Source: JAGVSR01 sp963778225 (GTDB taxonomy: Bacteria > Pseudomonadota > Alphaproteobacteria > Rhizobiales > Hyphomicrobiaceae). Taken from it: 64,000 nt of DNA. This document shows positions 37,441 to 46,363 of the stretch, in pieces. Every line of letters starts with the position of its first letter. The first letter of the stretch is position 1. The translations under genes and the position numbers were made by a program. The DNA lies in the NCBI GenBank assembly GCA_963778225.1, contig CAVZTR010000003.1, positions 32,335 through 96,334 of the forward strand, given 5' to 3'. The notes under the pieces were generated by a model. That model made no database searches and was not told the DNA's origin. It worked only from the letters and a program-made list of their open reading frames with translations.

Positions 37441-39270
37441 TCAGCCGGTTCCAGCTTCGTCCTCGCTCGGCCGCGCGGTGGTCCTGACGGCGGCGACCTT
37501 TGCATCCGGGAATGCCTCGAAGATAGCGGACACGGCGGGATGCTTCTTCATCGCCGCGAGTTCCGCCGCTTCCCGCTCGCGCTTCTGCTGCCCTAGCGTT
37601 GGCTCGCCAGCCGCCTTCGACAGCACGATGACCCAGCGCCGCTCCGTCCAGCGATTGAGTTTTTCTCGCAGATCATTGGCGATCTCGGGCGGAGCACCGG
37701 GCAACAGAAACAGGTCGATCGATCCGGCAGCACCGTCGAATTTGACCAGCGATACATATTCTTCCAAGTGCGCGCGAAGCCGGGCATCGCGACGCTCGCC
37801 GGCCAATTCCACGACGTCTGCAAACGTGCGCAGCGGCCTCAGCGACAGGGCCGCCGGCGCATCGTCTTCGTCGCCCAGCCCTTCGATCAGGTCGCCGTAC
37901 GCTTCGAGCGGCGGCGGTTCATCCGTCATTTCGAAAGCCACGGGCGCGGCTTCGTCCGCCGCGAGTTCCGCAGCCGCCGCAATCTGCTGAGGTGCTTCGT
38001 TCAAGGGTGCTCGCGGCTCGCGTTCGCCTGGAGGAATGGCGCCTCCCGATGCGCGCCGTGCCACCTGCCCCGCCCCGCCCAGCGCCTTCATGATCTCGTC
38101 CGGCGGCGGCAAATCAGCCACATAAGCGATGCGGATCAAAACCATCTCAGCCGCCGCCAGTGGATCGGGCGCCTTGCCTGCCTCCTCGATCCCCTTCAGC
38201 AGCATCTGCCACGCCCGCGCGAGTAGCGGCATGGAAAGCCGCCCTGCCAGCGACCCCGCCCGGCGTACGTCTTCCGCCGGCACACCCTCGTTACCCGCCT
38301 CGCCGCCCAGCGCCTTGAAGCGCGTCACCAGATGCACGACGTCTGCAAGATCGGCGAGCAATTGCCCCGGCTCCGCGCCATCGTGATGGATCGCCCCGAA
38401 CGCCTTCAGCGCATCGGCAGGAGTTCCCCCGAGAAGCTTTTCCAGAAGATCAAACACACGGCCGCGATCGGCGAAGCCCAGCATGCCACGCACGATGTCG
38501 GCCGACACCGTGCCCGATCCCATCGCGATGGCTTGATCGAGAATGGAGAGCCCGTCGCGCACGCTGCCACCGGCCGCCCGCGCGATCATCGCCAACGCGT
38601 CCAGATCAGCCGTCGCACCCTCTTTCGCAGCGATGCTACCGAGATGCACCGACAGTTCCGGCACGTCCACACGGCGCAGATCAAACCGTTGACAGCGCGA
38701 CAGAACCGTCACCGGCACCTTGCGAATTTCGGTCGTCGCGAAAATGAACTTCACATGCTCCGGCGGCTCTTCCAGCGTCTTCAAAAGCCCGTTGAACGCA
38801 CTCTTCGACAACATATGGACTTCGTCGATGATGTAGACCTTGGTTCGCGCCAGGATCGGCTTGTAACGCGCATTCTCGATGATCTCGCGCATGTTTTCGA
38901 TGCCGGTGTTCGACGCCGCGTCCATCTCGATGACGTCCGGGTGCCGGCTCTCGATGATCTCTCCGCAATGGCGCCCAAGTACCGGCATGTCGATCGTCGG
39001 CCGGTTGATCGCTTCGGTCTCGTAATTCAGCGCGCGCGCCAGAATCCGCGCCGTGGTGGTCTTACCGACGCCGCGCACACCGGTCAGCATGTAGCCCTGG
39101 GCTATCCGGCCGGACGCGAACGCATTGCGCAGCGTCCGCACCATCGCCTCTTGCCCGATCAGATCGTCAAAAGTTTGCGGCCGGTACTTGCGCGCCAGCA
39201 CGACATACGGAGCGGCCGCCGAACCAGCGCTGCTCCCATCCTCGGATTTCGACGACGAACCTTTAGCCAT
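37441..39270 (-). CDS. dnaX: DNA polymerase III subunit gamma/tau
   Basis: The clamp-loader ATPase, 609 residues from the ATG at 39270. It has RKYRPQTFDDLIGQ, Walker A GVRGVGKTTTAR, Walker B KVYIIDEVHML, and the SRC-type RCQRFDLRR. The C-terminal third is the tau-type extension that binds helicase and polymerase. The zinc module between Walker A and B has only one cysteine (GRHCGEIIESRH) instead of four, so no zinc is expected. I did not find an obvious A-rich slippery site for a shortened gamma form. The order dnaX-ybaB is conserved. Confidence 0.95.
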   Translation of the reverse strand: MAKGSSSKSEDGSSAGSAAAPYVVLARKYRPQTFDDLIGQEAMVRTLRNAFASGRIAQGYMLTGVRGVGKTTTARILARALNYETEAINRPTIDMPVLGRHCGEIIESRHPDVIEMDAASNTGIENMREIIENARYKPILARTKVYIIDEVHMLSKSAFNGLLKTLEEPPEHVKFIFATTEIRKVPVTVLSRCQRFDLRRVDVPELSVHLGSIAAKEGATADLDALAMIARAAGGSVRDGLSILDQAIAMGSGTVSADIVRGMLGFADRGRVFDLLEKLLGGTPADALKAFGAIHHDGAEPGQLLADLADVVHLVTRFKALGGEAGNEGVPAEDVRRAGSLAGRLSMPLLARAWQMLLKGIEEAGKAPDPLAAAEMVLIRIAYVADLPPPDEIMKALGGAGQVARRASGGAIPPGEREPRAPLNEAPQQIAAAAELAADEAAPVAFEMTDEPPPLEAYGDLIEGLGDEDDAPAALSLRPLRTFADVVELAGERRDARLRAHLEEYVSLVKFDGAAGSIDLFLLPGAPPEIANDLREKLNRWTERRWVIVLSKAAGEPTLGQQKREREAAELAAMKKHPAVSAIFEAFPDAKVAAVRTTARPSEDEAGTG

Positions 39271-39370
39271 TGGCTCCCCTTCAACGGCCCGGAAAGCCGG
39301 AAACTTCATCGACCACAAAGGCGCAGATCACATTCTGCGGCCCCTAGGGCCGGGGAGCAAGGCGGCCCAC

Positions 39371-39437
39371 GCCCCACACCGGCCCGCCGAGTGTGGGCCA
39401 ATCATCGAGCCCCACACCGGCCTGCCGAGTGTGGGCC
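39371..39437. repeat. Two 29-base hairpin repeats upstream of dnaX
   Basis: Copies at 39371-39399 and 39409-39437 differ at one base and are nine bases apart. Each folds into CCCACAC/GTGTGGG extended by CGGC/GCCG. They lie between the SRP RNA gene and dnaX on the transcribed minus strand and could act as a terminator pair or processing site. No further copy was noticed in the window. Confidence 0.8.
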
Positions 39438-39513
39438 GAACCGAGCCGCGCCGGCGCGGAGGGCGCCGGAGCGCGAAAGCGCTCCGATCAGCGCCAGTGA
39501 GCGCAAAAATTTA

Positions 39514-39600
39514 GGCTGGCGGACGACCCGCGTCCTGATCGTTAGGGCTGCTTCGTTCCCGACCTGACCCGGTTGGCGAGGGATGCGTCCGCCGCCAGCC
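39514..39600 (-). ncRNA. ffs: Signal recognition particle RNA (4.5S type)
   Basis: The minus strand contains the conserved apical SRP motif (GGGTCAGGTCGGGAACGAAG then CAGCC), flanked by pairing ends GGCTGGCGG (from 39600) and CCGCCAGCC (to 39514). After the 3' end comes TAAATTTTTG, a likely terminator T run. The location near dnaX is common in alphaproteobacteria. The true ends may extend a few bases. Confidence 0.9.
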
Positions 39601-39758
39601 CAGAGGGGTTATGGGGCATCGTACCGCCCCTGACAACCCTCGCGGAGGTGAGCCCGGGGATGTTTATACTCTCACCCGCAGGTTTGACTTCCACGCTCAA
39701 ATACCGCTCTGGATGGACCCGGCGCCACCTGCCGTCAACGTAAGAGACATGCCCGTCC

Positions 39759-40316
39759 ATGAGCTTGCCCGCGTCCGCACCTGATACACAGGAAAAAGAG
39801 CCTTCATCGCAGGGCTGGTTCTGGGGCCCGTACGCCCCGCTCGGTGCCGCGGTCGCCCTCGCCACGCTTGTGCTCGACCAAGCCAATAAGTTGTGGATGC
39901 TTCTCGTTTATGGAATTGAAGGCCGCGGCCGCGTGGAGGTGACGCCCTTTCTCGATTTCGTCTACGTTCTCAACACGGGCGTGAGCTACTCGATGTTCGA
40001 TTCATCGAGCTATTCCTGGCAGTTAGGACTAGCCGCTTTCGCATTGGCCGCCTCGCTGGGGATGTGGATCTGGCTCTGCAAAGCGGGTGAAAGCCGCCTG
40101 ATGGCTTGGGGCCTGGCCCTGATCATTGGCGGTGCACTCGGCAATGCAATCGACCGCCTCTGGCTCGGCGGAGTGGCCGACTTTTACTCCCTGCATGCCT
40201 TCGGGTTTTACTGGTACGTCTTCAACATCGCGGACGTGGCCATTGTTGCCGGGGTAGTGGCCCTGCTGTACGACTCCTTCATCGCGAGTCGCAAAGACGC
40301 CGCAAAGACTTCGTAA
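39759..40316 (+). CDS. lspA: Lipoprotein signal peptidase (signal peptidase II)
   Basis: Cleaves signal peptides of prolipoproteins in the inner membrane. Four membrane helices are visible. The catalytic aspartates are D141 (GGVADF) and D159 (FNIADV), with the preceding GNAIDRL motif. A 20-residue polar N-terminal extension precedes the first helix. The following gene encodes a lipoprotein, its likely client. Confidence 0.95.
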   Translation: MSLPASAPDTQEKEPSSQGWFWGPYAPLGAAVALATLVLDQANKLWMLLVYGIEGRGRVEVTPFLDFVYVLNTGVSYSMFDSSSYSWQLGLAAFALAASLGMWIWLCKAGESRLMAWGLALIIGGALGNAIDRLWLGGVADFYSLHAFGFYWYVFNIADVAIVAGVVALLYDSFIASRKDAAKTS

Positions 40317-40368
40317 CGCCAAGTAATCCCGGCGCATCTCAAGAATCGGGACCGAGCGGAGACCATCG

Positions 40369-40842
40369 ATGAACCGCATGCCGTCGCGCAGACTGACCCG
40401 CTTTGCTGTGGCCGCCCTGGTGGCTGCCGCGGTCGGCGGCTGTTCGCTCGACGACGTGGAATTGAACGGCGGCGTTTTTGATGCTCTGGGCGTCGGTGCC
40501 AACCAGCCCAAGAGCGCCGAACCGAAGTTGGCCGCGCGCACGCCCCTGGTGGTGCCGCCGTCCACCGCCAGCCTTCCCCAACCGGGCACGCCTGCCGAAG
40601 CGGCCGCAGTCGACATAACAGCCGCTATCAATGATCCGGACCGGAAGGTCGTCGTCGATCAGGCGGCCTTGGAAAAGCAGCAGGATGAATACTGCCGCAA
40701 GAACTACGATCCAGCGCGCGCTGCCGGCGATGCAAGCGCGGATTCAATGGAAGGCCCGCTCGGCCCATGCAGGCCATCGGTCCTGACGGCCGTCAAGAAA
40801 TGGAATGGCGGCGAAGACCCGCTGGTGATCGGCGGCGAGTGA
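40369..40842 (+). CDS. Small lipoprotein
   Basis: A 157-residue protein with an N-terminal Arg-rich region, a hydrophobic segment and lipobox VGGC followed by SLDDVEL. The mature part is rich in Pro and Ala (TPLVVPPSTASLPQPGTPAE), then has a charged region with CRKNY and a late cysteine (GPCRPS). It resembles DUF3035-type lipoproteins often found between lspA and M16 peptidases. Function unknown; it is likely anchored in the outer membrane. Confidence 0.8.
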   Translation: MNRMPSRRLTRFAVAALVAAAVGGCSLDDVELNGGVFDALGVGANQPKSAEPKLAARTPLVVPPSTASLPQPGTPAEAAAVDITAAINDPDRKVVVDQAALEKQQDEYCRKNYDPARAAGDASADSMEGPLGPCRPSVLTAVKKWNGGEDPLVIGGE

Positions 40843-41063
40843 CCGGGGTTGCTGGCGGCGCCCTTTTGGATCAATCGCAGACGACCGGCTGTTTCCTCTG
40901 ATCGCTGGCTAATATACTCTGAAATCGCAAGCATTCCCGCTCGTCGCATCCCGCAGCGCCGGCATGAACGGCTTGTCATTTGACATGCCTGCCTCTGATG
41001 CCGACATCCTCTCAGTACACGAAGCCGCGCCGCTCCGCGTGCGCTCGCGCTTAGAGGAACTCC

Positions 41064-42458
41064 ATGGTCGCTTCGCTCCGCACCGTTTTCAGCTTCTGCC
41101 TTATGGTGATCGCCAGCATGTTCGCCCTGACAAACTCCCCGACAGCCGTTTACGCGGCTCCCAGCATCACTGAATTCAAGCTCGACAACGGGATGCAGGT
41201 CGTCGTCATACCCGACAGCCGCTCGCCGGTGGTCACTCACATGGTCTGGTACAAGGTCGGCGCCGCGGACGAAACCAAGGGCGTCTCCGGCATTGCTCAC
41301 TTCCTCGAGCACCTGATGTTCAAGTCGACGGAAAACATCCCCTCCGGAGAGTTCTCCAAGATCGTCTCGCGCCTCGGTGGTCAGGATAATGCCTTCACCG
41401 GCCACGACGTGACGAGCTACTTCCAGCGGATATCCAAGGATCGCCTGCGCAAGGTGATGGAGATGGAGGCCGACCGCATGGTCAACCTCAAGCTCGCCGA
41501 CAAGGAAGTGCTGACCGAGCGCGACGTGATCCTCGAGGAGCGCCGTTCGCGCATCGAGAATAATCCCGCTGCAATTCTCGACGAGCAGATGGATGCGACC
41601 CTCTATTTGCATCATCCCTACGGCGTGCCGGTGATCGGCTGGGAGCACGAGATGGCGCAGCTGTCGCGCCAGAACGCGATCGATTTCTACAAGCGTTACT
41701 ACGCCCCCAACAACGCCATCCTCGTCGTCGCCGGCGATGTCACACCCGAAGAAGTGAAAAAGAACGCCATCGAAACCTACGGCAAGCTGCCGGCTAACCC
41801 GGCCGCGCCGCGGGCCGTTCGCGCCTCCGATCCTCCGCAGCGTGTCGCCCGCCGCGTGATGCTTGAAGATCCGCGCGCCGGCAAAGCTTCGATCCATCGC
41901 GACTACCTCGTGCCGAGCTACACGACAGCCGCACCGCTCGAAGCGGAAGCTCTGGATCTACTTGCAAAGATCGCAGCCGATGGCCCCACGAGCCGCCTCT
42001 ACAAGAAACTCGTCGTAGAAGAGAAGGTCGCCTCGTCGGCAGGCGGCAGCTACATGGGCTCCGGTCTCGATAGCGGCAAGTTCTCGGTGTACGCGGTCTC
42101 GGCCGACGGAACCGATCTCGACAAGGTCGAAGCATCTTTGGACTCAGTCCTCGCTGATATCGCCACGAACGGTGTCAGCCAGGCGGAACTCGACCGCGCC
42201 AAGAACGGCTACGTGGCCGAATACATCTACGAAAATGACAATCAGGCCTCTTTGGCTCGCCGCTACGGCTGGGGGCTCGCACTGGGCCGCTCGATCGAAC
42301 AGATCGAAGGCTGGCCGGAAGAGATCCGCAAAGTGACGCTCGACGACGTGAAGAAGGCCGCATCGACCTACATCGACGCGCGCCGCTCGGTGACCGGCAT
42401 ACTAAAGCCGTTGAAGGCCCCTGTAGCCGAAGCCACACCTGCCAAATCGCGTTCGTGA
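41064..42458 (+). CDS. M16 zinc peptidase (catalytic subunit)
   Basis: A pitrilysin-type metallopeptidase of 464 residues. A signal peptide covers residues 1-31, so it is periplasmic. The inverted zinc motif H79-F-L-E82-H83 (HFLEHLMF) is intact, with the downstream glutamate in LEERRSRIENNP. GAGGAA lies before the ATG. The next gene encodes a second M16 protein lacking the zinc motif; such pairs form heterodimers that degrade small peptides. Confidence 0.93.
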   Translation: MVASLRTVFSFCLMVIASMFALTNSPTAVYAAPSITEFKLDNGMQVVVIPDSRSPVVTHMVWYKVGAADETKGVSGIAHFLEHLMFKSTENIPSGEFSKIVSRLGGQDNAFTGHDVTSYFQRISKDRLRKVMEMEADRMVNLKLADKEVLTERDVILEERRSRIENNPAAILDEQMDATLYLHHPYGVPVIGWEHEMAQLSRQNAIDFYKRYYAPNNAILVVAGDVTPEEVKKNAIETYGKLPANPAAPRAVRASDPPQRVARRVMLEDPRAGKASIHRDYLVPSYTTAAPLEAEALDLLAKIAADGPTSRLYKKLVVEEKVASSAGGSYMGSGLDSGKFSVYAVSADGTDLDKVEASLDSVLADIATNGVSQAELDRAKNGYVAEYIYENDNQASLARRYGWGLALGRSIEQIEGWPEEIRKVTLDDVKKAASTYIDARRSVTGILKPLKAPVAEATPAKSRS

Positions 42459-42483
42459 CGTGTCCCCTAGGAGCAAACCTCAC

Positions 42484-43890
42484 ATGACCACGCGAACCTC
42501 ATCGCGGAAGTCGTCCGCCCGCGCACTTGCGCGCGAACAGGACCGCATCGCCGGATACCGTCTCGCCTACGCGCTGCCGCTGATACTGGCAGCGCTGCTC
42601 TTTTTCTCATTCAACCAGCCGGCAGCAGCCATGAAAATCCAGACTGTGAAAAGCCCCGGCGGCGTTGAAGCCTGGCTCGTCGAAGATCATTCCAATCCAA
42701 TGATGGCTCTCCGCTTCTCCTTCGAAGGCGGGAGCGCGCAGGACCCCGCCGGCAAGGAAGGGCTCGCCAATTTCGTCTCCTCCATGCTGGATGAAGGCGC
42801 GGGCGATGTCGATGCAGCAGCCTTCCAGGAAAAGCTGGAAGACCTCGCAGTCCGACTGAGTTTCTCCGACACGCAAGATGCCTTCTACGGCAACTTCGAA
42901 ACACTCACCGCCAACCGCGACGAAGCAGCCGAACTGCTTCGACTGGCAATCAACGACCCGACCTTTGAGAAAGATGCCGCCGAGCGTATTCGCGCGCAAA
43001 TTCTTGCAGGCCTCGTCTACGCCGCAAAGGATCCCGATCGGGTCGCCTCCAATGAATGGTACGCCCTGGCGTTCGGTGGTCACGCCTACGGCCGCCCGAC
43101 GAGCGGCACGGACGCGAGCGTGAAATCGATCTCGACTAAGGACCTCGAGGACTACCACAAGCGCGTCTTCGCTCGCTCCAATCTTCGGGTCGTTGCTGTC
43201 GGCGACATTTCAGCAGCTGAATTGGGCGCTCTCCTCGACAAGGTTTTTGGTGCCCTGCCTGAGAAGCCTGATCTCGTGCCCGTTTCCAAGATCGAGCCGG
43301 TAACGGGCGGCAAAACCAAGATCATCGAGATGGACGTGCCTCAGTCCGTGGCGGTGTTCGGTTTTGGCGCCATGCCGCGCAAGGATCCCGACTTCCTCAC
43401 AGCGTTCGTGCTCAATCAGTTGATTGGCGGCGGCGGCTTTGCCTCGCGTCTCATGGAAGAAGTGCGCGAGAAACGCGGCCTCGCATACTCGGTTTACAGC
43501 TACTTGCAACCGATGCGGAACGCTTCGATCTTCTCCGGCGGCGTTGCCACGCGCAATGATGCGGTGCAGACTTCGATTGATCTGATCCGACAGGAACTAC
43601 AGAAGGTCGCAACAGAGGGCCCGAACCAGACCGAGTTCGAAAACGCCAAGAGCTATCTCACCGGCTCATATGCGCTGCGTTTCGATACCAACGTCAAGAT
43701 CGCGACCCAACTCCTCGGCCTGATGGAAGAGGGCTACGGCCCCGACTATGTCGAGAAGCGCAACGCGCTCATCGAAGCCATCACGCTGGAAGACGCCAAG
43801 CGCGTCGCCAAGCGACTACTGACGACCAACGACATGATCGTCACCATCGTCGGCAAGCCTGAAACTCCCGTGGCCGGAGACAAGGGCTGA
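42484..43890 (+). CDS. M16 peptidase-like protein lacking the zinc motif
   Basis: About 468 residues from the ATG at 42484, selected for AGGAG nine bases upstream; a GTG at 42460 is also open. One membrane or signal segment (LAYALPLILAALLFFSF) precedes the M16 fold. At the place of HxxEH it reads GLANFVSSML, so it cannot bind catalytic zinc. It keeps the Arg/Tyr region (EEVREKRGLAYSVYSYLQ) that completes the active site of the partner. It should form a heterodimer with the preceding M16 protein. A strong terminator follows at 43913. Confidence 0.9.
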   Translation: MTTRTSSRKSSARALAREQDRIAGYRLAYALPLILAALLFFSFNQPAAAMKIQTVKSPGGVEAWLVEDHSNPMMALRFSFEGGSAQDPAGKEGLANFVSSMLDEGAGDVDAAAFQEKLEDLAVRLSFSDTQDAFYGNFETLTANRDEAAELLRLAINDPTFEKDAAERIRAQILAGLVYAAKDPDRVASNEWYALAFGGHAYGRPTSGTDASVKSISTKDLEDYHKRVFARSNLRVVAVGDISAAELGALLDKVFGALPEKPDLVPVSKIEPVTGGKTKIIEMDVPQSVAVFGFGAMPRKDPDFLTAFVLNQLIGGGGFASRLMEEVREKRGLAYSVYSYLQPMRNASIFSGGVATRNDAVQTSIDLIRQELQKVATEGPNQTEFENAKSYLTGSYALRFDTNVKIATQLLGLMEEGYGPDYVEKRNALIEAITLEDAKRVAKRLLTTNDMIVTIVGKPETPVAGDKG

Positions 43891-43912
43891 CGCTCAACAT
43901 CACTGACGAACG

Positions 43913-43952
43913 AAAAGCGCCTCGCACTGACATGCGGGGCGCTTTTGTTTTT
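43913..43952 (+). terminator. Rho-independent terminator of the M16 operon
   Basis: Stem AAAAGCGCC (43913-43921) pairs with GGCGCTTTT (43938-43946), with an inner CGCA/TGCG stem, followed by GTTTTT. Confidence 0.85.
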
Positions 43953-44020
43953 CGATGAAACGCAAGGTCTTGAGTCACCGACGGAACAGTGTGACGGCGG
44001 GCCAAGCCGTATATTGGCTT

Positions 44021-44140
44021 CATCGGACGCGCCAACGGCCCCTCCCCGCAAAGCGCTCCGACACATCCACCCGATGCAGGACCCGATCCCCTCGCGTCCG
44101 GCAGTTGCCCTCCGGGTCCCCCCACCCGGAGGGCTTTTTT
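44021..44140 (+). ncRNA. Candidate small RNA with three C-rich hairpin loops
   Basis: Between the M16 terminator and lipA a second plus-strand terminator (44107-44140) ends in six T with no gene before it. The 120 bases upstream fold into two more hairpins. Hairpin 1 pairs 44024-44030 with 44053-44060 and exposes CCCCTCCCC (44039-44047). Hairpin 2 pairs 44079-44086 with 44092-44099 and exposes TCCCC. The terminator loop is TCCCCCCA. A TATATT (44010-44015) could be the -10. Small RNAs with C-rich anti-Shine-Dalgarno loops are known in alphaproteobacteria. The 5' end is a guess. Confidence 0.5.
44107..44140 (+). terminator. Strong rho-independent terminator before lipA
   Basis: A perfect ten-base stem (GCCCTCCGGG) with loop TCCCCCCA is followed by TTTTTT on the plus strand. 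The T run is on the wrong side to serve lipA, which is on the minus strand. Confidence 0.85.
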
Positions 44141-45097
44141 CTAGCAATCGCTGACGATGGCTCGGGCTCCGCTCCTTGCTGCCCTGAGCCGTTCGAAATC
44201 CTCACCTGCGTGATGGCTCGACCGCGTGAGCGGCGACGCGGAGACCATCGCAAATCCCTTGCCGCGCGCGAGGCTTGCATACGCCTCGAACGTTTCAGGC
44301 GGCACATAGTCCACGACCGCGGCATGCTTAGGCGTCGGCTGCAGATATTGCCCAATCGTCAGAAAATCGACGTCTGCCGCGCGCAAATCGTCCATCACCT
44401 GGATGATCTCATCGCGCGTTTCACCAAACCCAACCATCAGCCCGGATTTCGTCACCATGTGCGGCGACCGCTCCTTCACGGCCTGCAGCAGCCGGATCGA
44501 ATGGAAATACCGCGCCCCGGGCCGGATCGACGGATAGAACCGCGGCACCGTTTCGATGTTGTGGTTGAACACATCAGGACCGGCATCGACCACGATTTCG
44601 AACGCGCCAGGCTTCTTCAGAAAATCCGGCGTCAGAACCTCGATCGTTGCCCCTGGCGAGGCGGCCCGCACGGCCCGCACCACAGAAGCGATGTGCGCCG
44701 CGCCGCCGTCAGGCAGGTCGTCGCGATCGACCGACGTGATGACCGCGTGCGTAAGCTTGAGATCACGAACCGCAGCAGCGACGCGCTCCGGTTCGGTCGC
44801 ATCCAGGGCCGCAGGCACGCCCGTGCGCACATTGCAGAACCCGCAACCGCGCGTGCAAATCTCGCCCATCACGAGGAACGTGGCGTGCCTCTTGCTCCAG
44901 CATTCAGCAAGGTTTGGACACCCGGCCTCCTCGCACACAGTTGAAAGGCCGTACCGCCGCACAACTTCCTGCGTGGCTTCCCGCACGTCCGCCCCAGCCG
45001 CACGCACTCGGATCCAACTCGGACGCGGCAGTATGTCGGTCGCTGTTCTGTGCGCCTTTTCGGGGTGCCGTGGCGCATTCGAGTAAACTGTCGTCAT
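44141..45097 (-). CDS. lipA: Lipoyl synthase
   Basis: A radical-SAM enzyme that inserts two sulfurs into protein-bound octanoate. The auxiliary cluster ligands C55, C60 and C66 (CEEAGCPNLAEC) and the SAM cluster ligands C81, C85 and C88 (CTRGCGFC) are all present. The C-terminal RSS motif that also binds the auxiliary cluster is present as RSSHHAGE. Length 318 is standard. No lipB is next to it. Confidence 0.96.
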   Translation of the reverse strand: MTTVYSNAPRHPEKAHRTATDILPRPSWIRVRAAGADVREATQEVVRRYGLSTVCEEAGCPNLAECWSKRHATFLVMGEICTRGCGFCNVRTGVPAALDATEPERVAAAVRDLKLTHAVITSVDRDDLPDGGAAHIASVVRAVRAASPGATIEVLTPDFLKKPGAFEIVVDAGPDVFNHNIETVPRFYPSIRPGARYFHSIRLLQAVKERSPHMVTKSGLMVGFGETRDEIIQVMDDLRAADVDFLTIGQYLQPTPKHAAVVDYVPPETFEAYASLARGKGFAMVSASPLTRSSHHAGEDFERLRAARSGARAIVSDC

Positions 45098-45211
45098 AGC
45101 GATGAGACTACACGCCCGATCTTCAACGTGTCCCTGCGATATACCGCACTCGCCGCGGATGCATCAGCGCAGAAATGGCTGCCCGGCGTTGACGTTACAA
45201 GGTCGTGGAAA

Positions 45212-45305
45212 TGGCGGAGACGGAGGGATTCGAACCCTCGATACGCGTTTTAGCACGTATAACGCTTTAGCAAAGCGCCGCCTTCAGCCTCTCGGCCACG
45301 TCTCC
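45212..45305 (-). tRNA. tRNA-Ser (GCU)
   Basis: The minus strand begins GGAGACG (45305) and ends CGTCTCC plus G and an encoded CCA (45212-45214). It has the long variable arm of a serine tRNA, the T loop TTCGAAT and an anticodon loop TTGCTAA, giving GCU for AGC/AGU codons. Confidence 0.95.
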
Positions 45306-45495
45306 CTGCCTATTGGCAGGTCCCTCGTATAGTTGCGCACCCGGGCAATAGCAAGCCGTTCACGGGGTGCCGTGGAGACCCCGCCCCACTGCTGCCTAAT
45401 AAGTCCTGCTTAAACAAAGTGCAGAACGACGAACCATTGGGTATGACAGCGGCGGATAGCACCCGCAACAAGCGGCCGGAGAGGCTAAAATTATT

Positions 45496-46074
45496 ATGAT
45501 GCAAAGTGCCCGGCTGCTCCTGATCGCGCCACTGGGCAGTATGGCAGTGCTCCCTGCGGTGGCCGAAAGTTATTGTGTCGCCTGCTATAGCCCCGACGCA
45601 GTGTATCGTTGCGTGGTCGCCGAGGCTCCGCCCAACGCAGCGCCCGATCCGCGCAACCAAGTCCAATGCATCAAACAGCTCGCCAAGTCTGGCGGGCATG
45701 CCCGCTGCAGTGTCGAGAGATTTACATCGGTCGGCTGCAGTGGTCCCGAACGCATCATTTCTCCCTCGACAGCCGCATTGCCAGTCGCACCTCTTCCCAA
45801 GGCAGCTGCACCATCACAAGATCCCACGCCATCCGCTGCTGGCCCTGAGAGCACTGCGCCTGAAGGCACAGCCGTGGCTCAGCCGCCGAAGACAGTCGAG
45901 GAAATGGCCAAATCAACGGTTGAGACGACGAAGAAAGGTCTTGATGGCGTGACCGGAACGGTCAAGTCCACCACGGAAAAAGCTGGCGAGCAGATTCAAG
46001 GCGTCGGCGGCAGCATCGGACAAGCTGCCAAGAAAAGCTGGAATTGCCTCTCATCGTTCTTCAGCGATTGCTGA
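45496..46074 (+). CDS. Secreted cysteine-containing hypothetical protein
   Basis: A 192-residue exported protein with a signal peptide ending near AVAES. The next 70 residues hold six cysteines (CVAC, YRC, VQC, ARC, VGC), which suggests a disulfide-stabilised domain. A Pro/Ala/Thr-rich linker follows, then a helical tail of TVEEMAKSTVETTKKGL type, and the chain ends with two further cysteines (NCLSSFFSDC). GGAGAGG lies before the ATG. No family recognised. It converges on the Sel1-repeat gene. Confidence 0.65.
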   Translation: MMQSARLLLIAPLGSMAVLPAVAESYCVACYSPDAVYRCVVAEAPPNAAPDPRNQVQCIKQLAKSGGHARCSVERFTSVGCSGPERIISPSTAALPVAPLPKAAAPSQDPTPSAAGPESTAPEGTAVAQPPKTVEEMAKSTVETTKKGLDGVTGTVKSTTEKAGEQIQGVGGSIGQAAKKSWNCLSSFFSDC

Positions 46075-46093
46075 ACCGAAGGCTCAAAGCCAC

Positions 46094-46363
46094 TCAATGC
46101 TTGGCGAGCCAGGCACGGGCCTGCCGCTGCGCTTCGGCAATTTCAGCCTTCGACATCTCAGCAGCCAATTCGATGCGGTAGCGCTTCGCGTCGGAGTTGC
46201 CGCGTTGAGCCGCAAGATTGAACCACTTGTGGGCTTGGATGAGGTTCAGGGGAACCTCACGCCCGCTGCAGTACATCAGCCCCAGTTCGAACAAGGCATC
46301 CGGGGCACCGCCCTGGGCCGCAAACTCCACCATCTCGTTGGTGGTAATCTCAAAACGCGCCAT
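46094..46363 (-). CDS. Small Sel1-repeat protein
   Basis: An 89-residue soluble protein made of about two Sel1-like helical repeats. The pattern DALFELGLMYCSGREVPLNL then QAHKWFNLAAQRGNSDA is diagnostic. Such small repeats mediate protein-protein contacts; the partner is unknown. Promoter elements should lie in the AT-rich region upstream (46364-46737). Confidence 0.8.
   Translation of the reverse strand: MARFEITTNEMVEFAAQGGAPDALFELGLMYCSGREVPLNLIQAHKWFNLAAQRGNSDAKRYRIELAAEMSKAEIAEAQRQARAWLAKH

Noticed and set aside
39371..39437. CRISPR-like array
   Set aside because: Only two copies, nine-base gap, palindromic through the whole unit, and no cas gene.
43955..44944. Open frame across the small RNA candidate and antisense to lipA
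   Set aside because: Crosses a strong terminator and has no recognisable protein feature.
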